Program-made: the position numbers and the translations under genes
Shown: piece by piece, positions 1 through 6,714 of the stretch
Layout of the letters: each line of letters begins with the position of its first letter
Position numbering within the stretch: position 1 is the first letter of the stretch
Source: Komagataeibacter medellinensis NBRC 3288
GTDB lineage: Bacteria > Pseudomonadota > Alphaproteobacteria > Acetobacterales > Acetobacteraceae
NCBI RefSeq assembly: GCF_000182745.2
Contig: NC_016027.1
Coordinates: 2,386,001-2,450,000, forward strand
Direction: 5' to 3'
Length of the DNA stretch: 64,000 nt
The notes under the pieces: model-generated
The model's input: the letters and a program-made list of their open reading frames with translations, nothing else
What the model was told of the DNA's origin: nothing
Database searches by the model: none

Positions 1-108
1 AACAGGATTTCCCCACAGCAGATACCCGAAGTTGCGCTGACTTATACCGTGCCAGACGCCTTTACGATGCTGCTGCTGCGCGAAAGCCAAGGGTTCTGGA
101 AAAAATAA
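1..108 (+). CDS. C-terminal fragment of an unidentified protein (cut by window edge)
   Basis: Frame 1 is open from the first base and ends with TAA at 106-108, giving 35 residues that end in ESQGFWKK. The beginning lies outside the window, so no family can be assigned. It lies in the element, upstream of the operator-like sites at 118-169, and reads in the same direction as most element genes. Confidence 0.45.
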   Translation, partial: NRISPQQIPEVALTYTVPDAFTMLLLRESQGFWKK

Positions 109-117
109 CCCAAAGCA

Positions 118-169
118 TGTCGCGCATACCGACAATTTAACTTGCGCAGTTATGTCGGTATATGCGACA
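118..169. promoter_or_regulatory. Pair of operator-like inverted repeats
   Basis: Two copies of TGTCG-N7-CGACA lie at 118-134 and 153-169, with centres 35 bp apart. Read in opposite orientations they match at 15 of 17 positions (TGTCGGTATATGCGACA for the second copy). They lie in the 95-base gap before the GTG-started gene at 204, and a weak -10-like CATAAT overlaps the second copy at 168-173. This is what a dimeric phage-type repressor site looks like. Which protein binds is not known. Confidence 0.6.
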
Positions 170-203
170 TAATCTCCATCGTCACCAGCGATGGAGAGAT
201 TTC

Positions 204-458
204 GTGTCGAATTCAGATCAAAATATGGAACTGGCGGAAAAGCGGGTTCAGTCCGCCATCCGCATGCGCCGACTGGTTGCCGCCAGTCTGGTCAAGAACC
301 TTTGCCTCAGTCCTGCAGATAAGCCGCTCCCCACGCAGCACTACCGTGACCTGCTGGAACTGGGTGAGCAGTTTGCCAATGCGCTTGTGACAGAGCAGGA
401 AGCCGTGGCGCGTAAAAAGGCGCTTGAAGCGGGATTTGACGTGGGTGCCTGCTTCTGA
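204..458 (+). CDS. Hypothetical element protein, 84 aa
   Basis: I chose the GTG at 204 because GGAGAG (193-198) sits five bases before it. Upstream in-frame starts would run into the operator-like palindrome. The product is mostly helical by composition, with an Arg/Ala-rich first third and a C-terminal helix rich in Glu, Ala and Lys. I recognise no family. It is the first gene after the paired palindromes, so it is the likely target of whatever regulator binds there. Confidence 0.55.
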   Translation: MSNSDQNMELAEKRVQSAIRMRRLVAASLVKNLCLSPADKPLPTQHYRDLLELGEQFANALVTEQEAVARKKALEAGFDVGACF

Positions 459-484
459 TGGCAGGCACCCCGGAATAGAGCGAA

Positions 485-721
485 CTATTCCTTATGGTCG
501 GTTTCCAGGTGCTCGAAATACTTGGCTTCAGCCTTGTGCAGCATACGGCCAAAGGTAGCGACAACGCCATCTTCGTCTGTTCCGCCAAAAATCGCGCTGC
601 CAATCGGGCCTGCGCCGCTGCCGTAAGGGCGCTGGCCTGCGTAATAAGCACCCGTGAGTGTTGCTGCAGCCTGAATAAGGGCGGCATGCACTTCGGGGTT
701 CAGTTTGTCTCTTTTACTCAT
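485..721 (-). CDS. Hypothetical element protein, 78 aa, opposite strand
   Basis: The start is ATG at 721, preceded by GAGGAA at a good distance on the minus strand; an earlier in-frame ATG at 754 has no ribosome site. The protein begins MSKRDKLNPE and carries a Gly-rich centre (GSGAGPIGSAIFGG). No family is recognised. Apart from the 71-aa gene beyond the integrase it is the only minus-strand gene in the element, and it is convergent with the gene at 204. Confidence 0.55.
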   Translation of the reverse strand: MSKRDKLNPEVHAALIQAAATLTGAYYAGQRPYGSGAGPIGSAIFGGTDEDGVVATFGRMLHKAEAKYFEHLETDHKE

Positions 722-811
722 ATCGAGTTCCTCATTGGTTGTTGGACGCACCAATGATGGAAGCGGCGGGAATGGCTGACAACAGCCATTCCCGCATGCG
801 GGGAGTGCGTT

Positions 812-1141
812 ATGCCTACTATCCTCACATCATGCCCCGTTGTGCCGTCTGGCATCGACAGGGGGAAGTTCCTTCTTAAAGACGCCAAGGGCATGTCCTG
901 GCGCCTGACCGAACAGCAGATGCTTTCGCGCGATCTGCTGAGCGGGCCATTCCGCAATGACGACAGTTGGCTGCGGCAGCATTTTGGCGTGCGTGGCAGG
1001 TGTGGCCCTGTCGCTGGGCTGACCATCGGGATTGATATCGATGTAGCCGGCAACTTCCTGATCGGCGCATGCGAGATGGCGGCCAAGATCCAGCAGCAGA
1101 TGGACCGGATCAAGGTAAAGGGGCGCAGGCATCATGGTTAG
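812..1141 (+). CDS. Hypothetical element protein, 109 aa
   Basis: ATG at 812 follows GGGGAG a few bases upstream. The protein has two Cys-containing segments and a positively charged C-terminus (KIQQQMDRIKVKGRRHHG). No family is recognised. It opens a run of tightly overlapping + strand genes that continues to the integrase, which suggests a single transcript. Confidence 0.5.
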   Translation: MPTILTSCPVVPSGIDRGKFLLKDAKGMSWRLTEQQMLSRDLLSGPFRNDDSWLRQHFGVRGRCGPVAGLTIGIDIDVAGNFLIGACEMAAKIQQQMDRIKVKGRRHHG

Positions 1142-1343
1142 GATGCCTGCGCCCCCACGGCCAAAACCCGCCCCCAGACCATCAGAAGGCGAGGGCGCCA
1201 GCCCTGCTGTCATTCTGTTCCTTGCCATTTCTTTTACTGCGCTCATTGCTTTAGGCGCGTGGCTGGGCGGCGGTTTTATTATCGAAACACCTGAACAGCA
1301 CAGTGCCCGGCTGCACATCTGTGCCCGAGGGTACGAGATATGA
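1134..1343 (+). CDS. Small single-pass membrane protein, 69 aa
   Basis: The gene overlaps the preceding one by 8 bases and the next by 4. The N-terminal 25 residues are Pro/Arg-rich, followed by one hydrophobic segment (AVILFLAISFTALIALGAWL) and a short polar tail. Nothing beyond a membrane anchor can be said. It belongs to the element's chain of overlapping small genes. Confidence 0.5.
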   Translation: MVRMPAPPRPKPAPRPSEGEGASPAVILFLAISFTALIALGAWLGGGFIIETPEQHSARLHICARGYEI

Positions 1344-1603
1344 CCCGCCAGCTGCCGCGCTGCTACCGCGCGCCGGCGCAGCTGCTGCTGGCATCGCGCC
1401 GGTTTTCGGCCGATGCGCTGCTGATCGCGGCTGATGCCTACCGCGAACTGGCGGCCGACCTGACCATCCATGGCTTTTGTGACGTGGCCCAGCAGGCGAG
1501 TGACCTTGCCGACCGGCTGGCGACCGAGGCCCCGAAGCGCGCCTGTGCGCTCCCCACATTCTTCCCGACCCAACACAAGGGGAAACCCCATGCAGATCAT
1601 TGA
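1340..1603 (+). CDS. Hypothetical element protein, 87 aa
   Basis: The start overlaps the previous stop in an ATGA arrangement, which points to coupled translation. The product is Ala/Leu/Arg-rich and predicted helical (residues 10-65), with no recognisable domain. It overlaps the next gene by 14 bases. Its place in the overlapping chain is the main reason to believe it. Confidence 0.45.
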   Translation: MTRQLPRCYRAPAQLLLASRRFSADALLIAADAYRELAADLTIHGFCDVAQQASDLADRLATEAPKRACALPTFFPTQHKGKPHADH

Positions 1604-1835
1604 TGCCGAAGTGCTGTTCTCGCGCCTGACCGACGAGGACGCCAAACAGGCCCGCATCTATCAGGCCAATGCCCGTAACCTGGACCGCTACAGCCGCCAG
1701 CAGGCGGAAATGGGCTATGACCGCGCAGCCCGGGCATGCGCACGGGATGCCGATGCCTGCCGTGAAAGGCTGGAGGCACTGCTGATGACCGCGATGCAGA
1801 CGGCCTACGTTCCCTTTCGGGGGAAAGTGTCATGA
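1590..1835 (+). CDS. Hypothetical helical element protein, 81 aa
   Basis: ATG at 1590 is preceded by an AAGGGGAAA ribosome site, better than any upstream start in the frame. The protein is charged and helical (MQIIDAEVLFSRLTDEDAKQ..., then two Arg/Ala-rich helices containing CARDADACRERLEALL). No family is recognised. Its end overlaps the start of the ParB-like gene by 4 bases. Confidence 0.5.
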   Translation: MQIIDAEVLFSRLTDEDAKQARIYQANARNLDRYSRQQAEMGYDRAARACARDADACRERLEALLMTAMQTAYVPFRGKVS

Positions 1836-3472
1836 TGGTTGCCATTGCTGACATCCACGAAAACGGCAACATGCGCCGGGTGCAGCCCACGGCGGAAGTC
1901 ACGGCGGCGCTGGAAGGCTCGATCCGTGCCCTTGGCGTGCTGCAGCCGGTTGTGGTGCGGCCTGACCCCGAAGGCGGCTACATTTTAATTGCAGGCTACC
2001 GCAGGCTGAACGCGGCGCGGAGTGTCGGGCTGACCGAGATCCCGGCCGTGACACATCTGTTGAGTGAGGTCGAGGCCGAGGCGGCGCAGGCGGCCGAGAA
2101 CATCCAGCGCGTACCCGTGGACCCAGTTGACCAGTGGCGCCACATCGAGCGCATGGTGGCGGATGGCTACACGGTTCGGAAGGCCGGGCTGGCGCTGGGC
2201 ATGACCGATCGGCAGATAGGGCAGATATGCAAGCTGGGCGGGCTGGCGCCCGAAGTGCTTGATGCCCTTACGGGCCGCGAACTGCCCAGCTGGCGGATAC
2301 TGGGCGAGATCTCGCAGGCGGCGCATGAGGTTCAGGCAGCGGCGCTAAAGCGCCATCTTTATCATGGTGACGCTGTTCAGTGGAACAGCGTCGCGGGTGA
2401 GTGCATTACCCGTCGCATCCCCCGCGAACGCGCCCTGTTTGACGTTGAGGCCTCGGGCATCGTGTTTGACGAGGACCTGTTTGCCGAGCCCGGATCGCCC
2501 GAGCAGTTCACCACGACGGACACGGCCGGCTTCATGGCAGCGCAGCGCGGCGCGGTAGAGGATCTGATCCAGACCGGCGATGAGCCCGCGCTGCTGGTGG
2601 ACTACAACGCCACCACACTGCTGCCGCAGGTGCCGGCTGGCTGGATGTTTGCCGACAGTTCCGGCGGGGCGGACAAGACATTGACCAGGCGCAGCCGGCA
2701 CAAGCGCGCGTACGCCATCGTGCCACTCAACCATTACCATGATGCCTGCAGTGTGGTGTCGGTCATTATCAAGCCGGTGAAGGCTACCGCTGCCGTGGTG
2801 GCGGATGACCAGGCCGATGACGTGGTTGAGGAACCCGATTCCGATCCGGGCGCAATCGAGGTGGTTGAGACGGATGATACCCCGGCCGAGGAACCGCAGA
2901 TTACCAAGGCGGGGCAGGACTATCTGGCCGAAATCCGCACGAATGCCCTGCGTTCGGCGCTGCGCAATCCGCTGCGCATGACGCCGGAAGATGCCTTCCA
3001 CGCCCTGCTGATCGCCTATGTGGCCGGCAACAGCCAGATGCGTGACATTCTGGCCGCGCTGGTTTCGCCCGCAGGCGACCTGCCCGAACTGGAGTTCACC
3101 CGCATGGCGGAACTGGCGGGCGAGGCGCTGGCGCGGACCCTGACCGTGGTGGCGCCACACCGCCAGACATCGCCATGGAAACCGCCCGAGGAATATGCCC
3201 GGCCTGAATATATCGGTGCCCTGATCAACGCCGATGCCCAGATGCCCGAACTGGATACGGCCGAGATGCTGGCGCATGTCAGCGGCAGCACGCTCAAGGC
3301 CATTGCGAAAGACTATGCACCGCGTGGCGAGAAGGCGCCCGCGAAGGTGACCGACCTGCGCCAGTGGCTGGTCGGCCGCGCACCGGACTGGTGCCCGGTC
3401 CATTTTGGCGTGCCTGGCCCGCGCTGCGAGCCGTGGGTGCGTAATGCCGACAGGAAAGGGGAGGCAGCCTGA
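1832..3472 (+). CDS. ParB/RepB/Spo0J-like DNA-binding protein
   Basis: Residues 1-100 match the ParB N-terminal nuclease-like fold: LGVLQPVVVRPDPEGGYILI followed by AGYRRLNAARSVGLTEIPA, the conserved GxRR-type signature, then a run of Glu/Ala and NIQRVPVDP. A helix-turn-helix follows near residue 125-145 (GLALGMTDRQIGQICKLG). The remaining two thirds are unlike chromosomal ParB; an acidic stretch lies around residues 320-350, and the end (REWxxxxPDWCPVHFG-like) is unfamiliar. ParB proteins bind centromere-like sites and work with ParA, but no ParA is nearby. In phages and elements such proteins may instead be regulators or nucleases. The family call is firm; the role is not. Confidence 0.8.
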   Translation: MMVAIADIHENGNMRRVQPTAEVTAALEGSIRALGVLQPVVVRPDPEGGYILIAGYRRLNAARSVGLTEIPAVTHLLSEVEAEAAQAAENIQRVPVDPVDQWRHIERMVADGYTVRKAGLALGMTDRQIGQICKLGGLAPEVLDALTGRELPSWRILGEISQAAHEVQAAALKRHLYHGDAVQWNSVAGECITRRIPRERALFDVEASGIVFDEDLFAEPGSPEQFTTTDTAGFMAAQRGAVEDLIQTGDEPALLVDYNATTLLPQVPAGWMFADSSGGADKTLTRRSRHKRAYAIVPLNHYHDACSVVSVIIKPVKATAAVVADDQADDVVEEPDSDPGAIEVVETDDTPAEEPQITKAGQDYLAEIRTNALRSALRNPLRMTPEDAFHALLIAYVAGNSQMRDILAALVSPAGDLPELEFTRMAELAGEALARTLTVVAPHRQTSPWKPPEEYARPEYIGALINADAQMPELDTAEMLAHVSGSTLKAIAKDYAPRGEKAPAKVTDLRQWLVGRAPDWCPVHFGVPGPRCEPWVRNADRKGEAA

Positions 3473-3684
3473 TGCCGATCGCACCTTATGACCCGAAGAA
3501 CGATCCAGTGCAGATTTACCGTCGGCATGGCAGCGGCCCTATCTATCGTGCCGTTGGCCTGATTACTGACCCGGCCGTCATTCTGGAGGATGTAGCGACA
3601 GGCCAGCAGCACACGGTGGTGATCAGAAGCCTGATCGCCAAGGATTATGTGCGGCTTATTGATGAACCGGGAGAGACGTCATGA
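3472..3684 (+). CDS. Hypothetical element protein, 70 aa
   Basis: Its ATG directly overlaps the last base of the ParB-like gene's stop. The sequence (IAPYDPKNDPVQIYRRHGSGPIYRA..., ending with an acidic tail) suggests a small beta-rich fold, possibly SH3-like, but this is only an impression. It overlaps the next gene by 4 bases. Confidence 0.5.
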   Translation: MPIAPYDPKNDPVQIYRRHGSGPIYRAVGLITDPAVILEDVATGQQHTVVIRSLIAKDYVRLIDEPGETS

Positions 3685-3821
3685 TCCATCCCCACGACGA
3701 AAAATGGATCACATGGGCCACACGCAACATGCCCAGCACGGCCGAGCTGCTGCGCGCGGTGCTGGTGGTCAGCCTGATCTGGCTGGCGCTGATCGTGCTG
3801 TGGATGGTGGTGGTGCCGTGA
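3681..3821 (+). CDS. Small membrane protein, 46 aa
   Basis: A short gene with ATG at 3681 (ATGA overlap with the preceding stop) and TGA at 3819-3821. About 22 polar residues rich in Trp, His and Thr precede one strong hydrophobic segment (residues 26-46, ending LIVLWMVVVP), so the C-terminus is in the membrane. Both ends overlap neighbours by 4 bases, which supports translation. Function unknown. Confidence 0.5.
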   Translation: MIHPHDEKWITWATRNMPSTAELLRAVLVVSLIWLALIVLWMVVVP

Positions 3822-4003
3822 GCAGATCAGCAGCATGGAGAAAGGGTTATGACTGGGCATGCATGCCTACTCATAAACCCGGCGAAGACGTCAGCTTCAT
3901 CTCTGCCCTCGAGTCATTCGGATACACGCTGCATAGCGCGGAAGGGCGTGATTTCCTGTCTGGCGCGAAGGCAGCGCTGGACAAGCTGGATGGACGGTCA
4001 TGA
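3818..4003 (+). CDS. Hypothetical element protein, 61 aa
   Basis: GTG at 3818 overlaps the previous TGA (GTGA), and the end overlaps the next ATG by 4 bases. The sequence includes KPGEDVSFISALESFGYTLHS and ends KAALDKLDGRS, possibly a small helical protein. No family is recognised. The alternative is the longer open frame upstream, but that would run inside two other genes. Confidence 0.45.
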   Translation: MSRSAAWRKGYDWACMPTHKPGEDVSFISALESFGYTLHSAEGRDFLSGAKAALDKLDGRS

Positions 4004-4248
4004 TGGCAGCTACGAAACGCGACTGGCGCCAGCATCCGATCTTTCGCGGCACGGTCCTGGGCAAGGAAGTCTATGACTTCAACCTGCAGCAGGACAGGGA
4101 TGGCAATTATGTCGGTTATCTGTCCGACCCCGAAGGCTGCCGGATCTCGATCATTGCCAAGCTGGTGCACCAGGGCGGCAAGCACATGCTGAAAGGCCGG
4201 GGGCTGCTGACCGGCACGAACGACACGGGGGAGGAATCAGGTGGGTAA
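4000..4248 (+). CDS. Hypothetical element protein, 82 aa
   Basis: The start overlaps the preceding stop by 4 bases. The sequence looks like a small beta-strand protein (GTVLGKEVYDFNLQQDRDGN, then YVGYLSDPEGCRISIIAKLV) with a Gly/Lys-rich end. No family is recognised. It overlaps the excisionase-like gene by 8 bases, so the two are probably co-translated. Confidence 0.5.
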   Translation: MMAATKRDWRQHPIFRGTVLGKEVYDFNLQQDRDGNYVGYLSDPEGCRISIIAKLVHQGGKHMLKGRGLLTGTNDTGEESGG

Positions 4249-4585
4249 ACGCATCCAGCTGCCCCGGGCGGCCGAATTGTTGGGTGTTTCTTTACGCCTG
4301 ACCCAGAAGCTGTGCCAGCAGGGCGACCTGAAGGCCTGCAAGGTCGGATCACGGTGGACCACGACCGAGGCCGATATTGCTTTCTATCTCGATAATAGAC
4401 CAGGACCGACCGAAGAGTGCCCAACGATAAGAACCTCTGGCGCCACGCGAACGGCACCTATTACGCGCGAATCCAGGTCAACGGCCGAGACGTGCGAAGG
4501 TCGCTACGCACAACTGATGTCCGGGCAGCTCGCAAACTGCTCAAGAAAGTCATCGAGCAGGCGGAGAAGCGGCGCGCGGGCATAG
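4241..4585 (+). CDS. Excisionase-like helix-turn-helix protein
   Basis: GTG at 4241 follows GGGGAGGAA. Residues 4-50 form a MerR/AlpA-type winged HTH (QLPRAAELLGVSLRLTQKLC, then a KVGSRWTTTEADIAFYLD wing), the fold of small excisionases and AlpA-type regulators. It lies immediately upstream of the integrase, where xis is expected. The frame continues 56 codons into the integrase gene. That part is Ser/Arg/Thr-rich and may be a translated but unstructured tail. Excisionase is an inference from fold and position. Confidence 0.65.
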   Translation: MGKRIQLPRAAELLGVSLRLTQKLCQQGDLKACKVGSRWTTTEADIAFYLDNRPGPTEECPTIRTSGATRTAPITRESRSTAETCEGRYAQLMSGQLANCSRKSSSRRRSGARA

Positions 4586-5418
4586 CTGAGCCGGAGAAGC
4601 ACACCTGGGAGGAAGCAGTTGTCCGCTGGTCGGATCTGCAGATGGCCGATCTGCGGCCGGGCACACAGAAGCGCTATCTGACCAGCCTGGGGCAGATCCA
4701 CCCTTACTTTGCGGGTCGGGACGTTGCCGGCATCACATCCGTGGATGTGCATGATTATACGGTGGCCCGCAGGCGCAAGGGCGCCAGTGGCGCCACGGTG
4801 CGCCGTGACCTGACCATCATGAGTCGGGTGATGCGGGTTGCCAAGCGGGCAGGATGGATCAGCGCAAATCCCGTGCCAGAGGAAATGGAAGAAATACCGG
4901 AGCGGCGTGAGCCGATTCGGCCCGTGCCGATTCGTGCGCTGGCAAAGCTGACCAGGCGTGCGCCCCCGGGCTTTCGTGACCTGATCCGGTTTCTGGCCCG
5001 TACGGGCTGCCGACAGGAGGAAGGGGCATCGCTGGAATGGTCCCAGCTGGATCTGCGGTCAGTGCCGGCCACCTGCACCTTTTCACGCACCAAGACCCGA
5101 TCGCCGCGCGTGATCGAACTGACCGCACGGCTGGCAGATGACCTGCGACGGATGCCACGTGATCCCGATTCGCCCTATGTGTTCAGATCACCATCGGGCA
5201 AACGCTACACCAATGTGCCCGGTCGGTTCCGGGTTCTGGTCCGCAAGGCGCTGGGAGAGGGAGCGGATGTCTTCCGCTGCCATGACCTTCGGCATACCTA
5301 TGCCATCCGTGCATTGCAGCAGAAGACGCCCATTTATGATGTGGCCCGTCAATTAGGCCATAGTTCTGTCAAAACGACGGAAATTTATGCCGGCTGGCTA
5401 AGCCGGCCAATCAAATAA
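4417..5418 (+). CDS. Tyrosine-family site-specific integrase
   Basis: This 333-residue phage-type integrase begins at a GTG. The N-terminal 40 residues (LWRHANGTYYARIQVNGRDV) look like the arm-binding domain and residues 60-150 like the SAM-like core-binding domain. The catalytic domain shows Arg near 196 (ARTGCRQEEG), H-x-x-R near 288-292 (CHDLRHTY), His near 313 (LGHSS) and the nucleophile Tyr near 323 (EIYAGW). It recombines the element into and out of the chromosome at the tRNA-Thr attachment site about 440 bases downstream. It overlaps the excisionase-like gene out of frame by 169 bases. Confidence 0.93.
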   Translation: MPNDKNLWRHANGTYYARIQVNGRDVRRSLRTTDVRAARKLLKKVIEQAEKRRAGIAEPEKHTWEEAVVRWSDLQMADLRPGTQKRYLTSLGQIHPYFAGRDVAGITSVDVHDYTVARRRKGASGATVRRDLTIMSRVMRVAKRAGWISANPVPEEMEEIPERREPIRPVPIRALAKLTRRAPPGFRDLIRFLARTGCRQEEGASLEWSQLDLRSVPATCTFSRTKTRSPRVIELTARLADDLRRMPRDPDSPYVFRSPSGKRYTNVPGRFRVLVRKALGEGADVFRCHDLRHTYAIRALQQKTPIYDVARQLGHSSVKTTEIYAGWLSRPIK

Positions 5419-5433
5419 GAAAAGCCAGAAAAT

Positions 5434-5649
5434 CTAGCGTTGACGACGATCCCGAATTTCCTTTTCCGCCCGACTTTGGGTGGTAATGGGGAAATCGAGC
5501 GTCAGGGGCACATTATGCCTTCGGATCTCGTAGTCAGCTTTGCTCCCGGGAATGGGCTCTCCGTATTCATCCTCCATACGATAGGCGTGCAGAGAAAAGC
5601 CCTGATCGTCAGGATCAGTGTTGAAGGTGTTCCGGCGGTGTTCTGCCAT
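5434..5649 (-). CDS. Hypothetical element protein, 71 aa, convergent with the integrase
   Basis: ATG at 5649 is preceded by GGAGA at about nine bases. The protein is polar and acidic in the first half (EHRRNTFNTDPDDQGFSLHA) and basic at the end (RAEKEIRDRRQR). No family is recognised. It lies between the integrase and the attachment site and is transcribed toward the integrase. Confidence 0.45.
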   Translation of the reverse strand: MAEHRRNTFNTDPDDQGFSLHAYRMEDEYGEPIPGSKADYEIRRHNVPLTLDFPITTQSRAEKEIRDRRQR

Positions 5650-5757
5650 GGGGAAAAGTCTCCGAGCTAAAATTTCGCAAAAGTTTAATGCCGTTTGCGT
5701 GACCGGCTTTCAACACATGGGAAGCATGATGGGGAAATCAAGACAAAATAGAACATG

Positions 5758-5783
5758 CCGTCATAAAACCCGTCATACGTCAA
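5758..5783. repeat. Short direct repeats near the attachment site
   Basis: CCGTCATA occurs at 5758-5765 and again at 5770-5777, 12 bp apart, followed by a partial third copy (CGTCAAAC from 5778). The stretch is AT-rich and free of genes. Repeats of this kind between an integrase gene and its core site are often arm-type or excisionase-binding sites; that role is inferred from position only. Confidence 0.4.
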
Positions 5784-5819
5784 ACCCATGAAATATTATA
5801 CGTGAGTAAATTATTAATT

Positions 5820-5840
5820 ATATCAATAAGTTATTGATAT
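5820..5840. repeat. Perfect 10-bp inverted repeat beside the attachment core
   Basis: ATATCAATAA (5820-5829) and TTATTGATAT (5831-5840) flank a single G, giving a 21-bp palindrome 20 bases left of the tRNA-derived core. There is no GC-rich stem or T-run, so it does not look like a terminator. A binding site for excisionase or a nucleoid protein is plausible. Confidence 0.5.
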
Positions 5841-5860
5841 TTCCGTATCTTTGTGATGCT

Positions 5861-5908
5861 GGTTTTGTAAACCGAAGGCCGGGGGTTCAAATCCCTCACC
5901 CGGCACCA
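5861..5908 (+). other. Attachment site: 3' half of tRNA-Thr(TGT)
   Basis: The stretch begins within the 5' side of the anticodon stem and holds the TGT loop, the ACCGA 3' stem strand, a T-arm with loop TTCAAAT, the acceptor 3' strand ACCCGGC, discriminator A and an encoded CCA ending at 5908. There is no D-arm or acceptor 5' strand upstream. ACCGA should pair with TCGGT, but the sequence reads CTGGT, so similarity to the real tRNA stops near 5861. This is the host half left at the right end of an element inserted in tRNA-Thr. Confidence 0.8.
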
Positions 5909-5917
5909 TATTCCGCT

Positions 5918-6000
5918 TTGAAAATCATGAAGAAGTTTTTGGTGAAGCCATTTCCAAAACGCTTTGAAAGACGCCGCCTTTATTGAAAAAAGGCGGCGCC
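5918..6000 (+). repeat. Dispersed hairpin repeat, copy 1
   Basis: The copy starts 10 bases after the attachment site with the shared opening TGAAAATCATGA, then an agtttttgg block, and ends in a 10-bp hairpin (CGCCGCCTTT at 5972-5981, AAAGGCGGCG at 5989-5998). It aligns with the copies at 8077 and, inverted, at 45358. It fills the gap up to the stop of the minus-strand DsbA-like gene and probably acts as that gene's terminator. Confidence 0.7.
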
Positions 6001-6009
6001 CGGGAATTC

Positions 6010-6573
6010 TTAGGAAAAAATCCGTCCCATCCACGCCTCCACCGTATCGCCACTGCTGATGGCGGAATCGATCAGCCCATCGACCATGAAGGTGGGTGAC
6101 ACGTGAATGCCGTTCTGGCGGGAATATCTGCACTGCCACTTGATGGCTTTCTGTAGTTCCGGCACGGCAAAGGCCGCCGCCAGTTCAAGCCCGCTGTACT
6201 GTTCGATCCGCTTGATGATGTCATTGGGCGTTGCATCCATGTTGGGGCCTGCGCAGTGGTCAGTAAACTCGAATTCTTCCCGGTGCGCCCCCACGGCGGC
6301 CATGACGGTCCGCGCCGCTTCGCGCCCGTCCTTCAGCGTTGCGGCTGCAAGGATGCAGCGCACGATCACGCCCGAGAACATGTGCCACGGCTGGGATTGC
6401 AGGCGTATTTTAATGGTGATCTGCTCTTCCCCCGCATGCGCCAGCAGTTCGGGCAGTTTGTTGAACGCCCGCATTGAGAACGGGCAGGTGGGTTCCAGGA
6501 ATGCCTCGAAAACCTTCGGGCCATGCCCCCATTCAAGCGGGGCGACGTAAAGAGGGCTGGCTGGCATGGTCAT
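6010..6573 (-). CDS. DsbA-like thioredoxin-fold protein with a single active-site Cys
   Basis: The 187-residue protein has a thioredoxin-like start (KVFEAFLEPTCPFSMRAFNK) and a late cis-proline segment (VSPTFMVDGLI), the layout of DsbA/2-hydroxychromene-isomerase proteins. The usual CxxC is CPFS here, so only the first cysteine remains. There is no signal peptide, so it is probably cytoplasmic. ATG at 6573 follows AGGGAGAACC. A disulfide oxidase role is unlikely with one Cys; a thiol peroxidase, glutathione-using or binding role is possible. Confidence 0.7.
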   Translation of the reverse strand: MTMPASPLYVAPLEWGHGPKVFEAFLEPTCPFSMRAFNKLPELLAHAGEEQITIKIRLQSQPWHMFSGVIVRCILAAATLKDGREAARTVMAAVGAHREEFEFTDHCAGPNMDATPNDIIKRIEQYSGLELAAAFAVPELQKAIKWQCRYSRQNGIHVSPTFMVDGLIDSAISSGDTVEAWMGRIFS

Positions 6574-6714
6574 GGTTCTCCCTTCGGGGTCGCTGCCGTC
6601 CGGTTATGTGTCAGACGGTAGGGTGGAGTCTTTCGCGGTTTTGCCCATATAGGCAACCCCCCTGAAAAGCTGCATAAGTGAAATGTTTCCCTGTTTTATT
6701 CCTTGGTGAGAATC

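Larger units (their letters stand above)
1..5908. mobile_element. Right part of an integrative element or prophage remnant
   Basis: The block carries many short overlapping genes with no clear housekeeping role, a ParB-like protein, an excisionase-like HTH protein and a tyrosine integrase whose gene lies about 440 bases from a duplicated tRNA 3' half (5861-5908). This is the usual layout of an element inserted at a tRNA gene. The fragment reads in the + direction, so the intact tRNA-Thr and the left boundary should lie to the left of the window. No capsid, tail, lysis or conjugation genes are visible here, so prophage and integrative element cannot be told apart. Confidence 0.8.

Noticed and set aside
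2345-3484. 379-codon minus-strand frame over the ParB-like gene
   Set aside because: It is antisense to a recognised protein and has no family features.
5861-5908. Functional tRNA-Thr gene
   Set aside because: Only the 3' half is present; no acceptor 5' strand or D-arm upstream.
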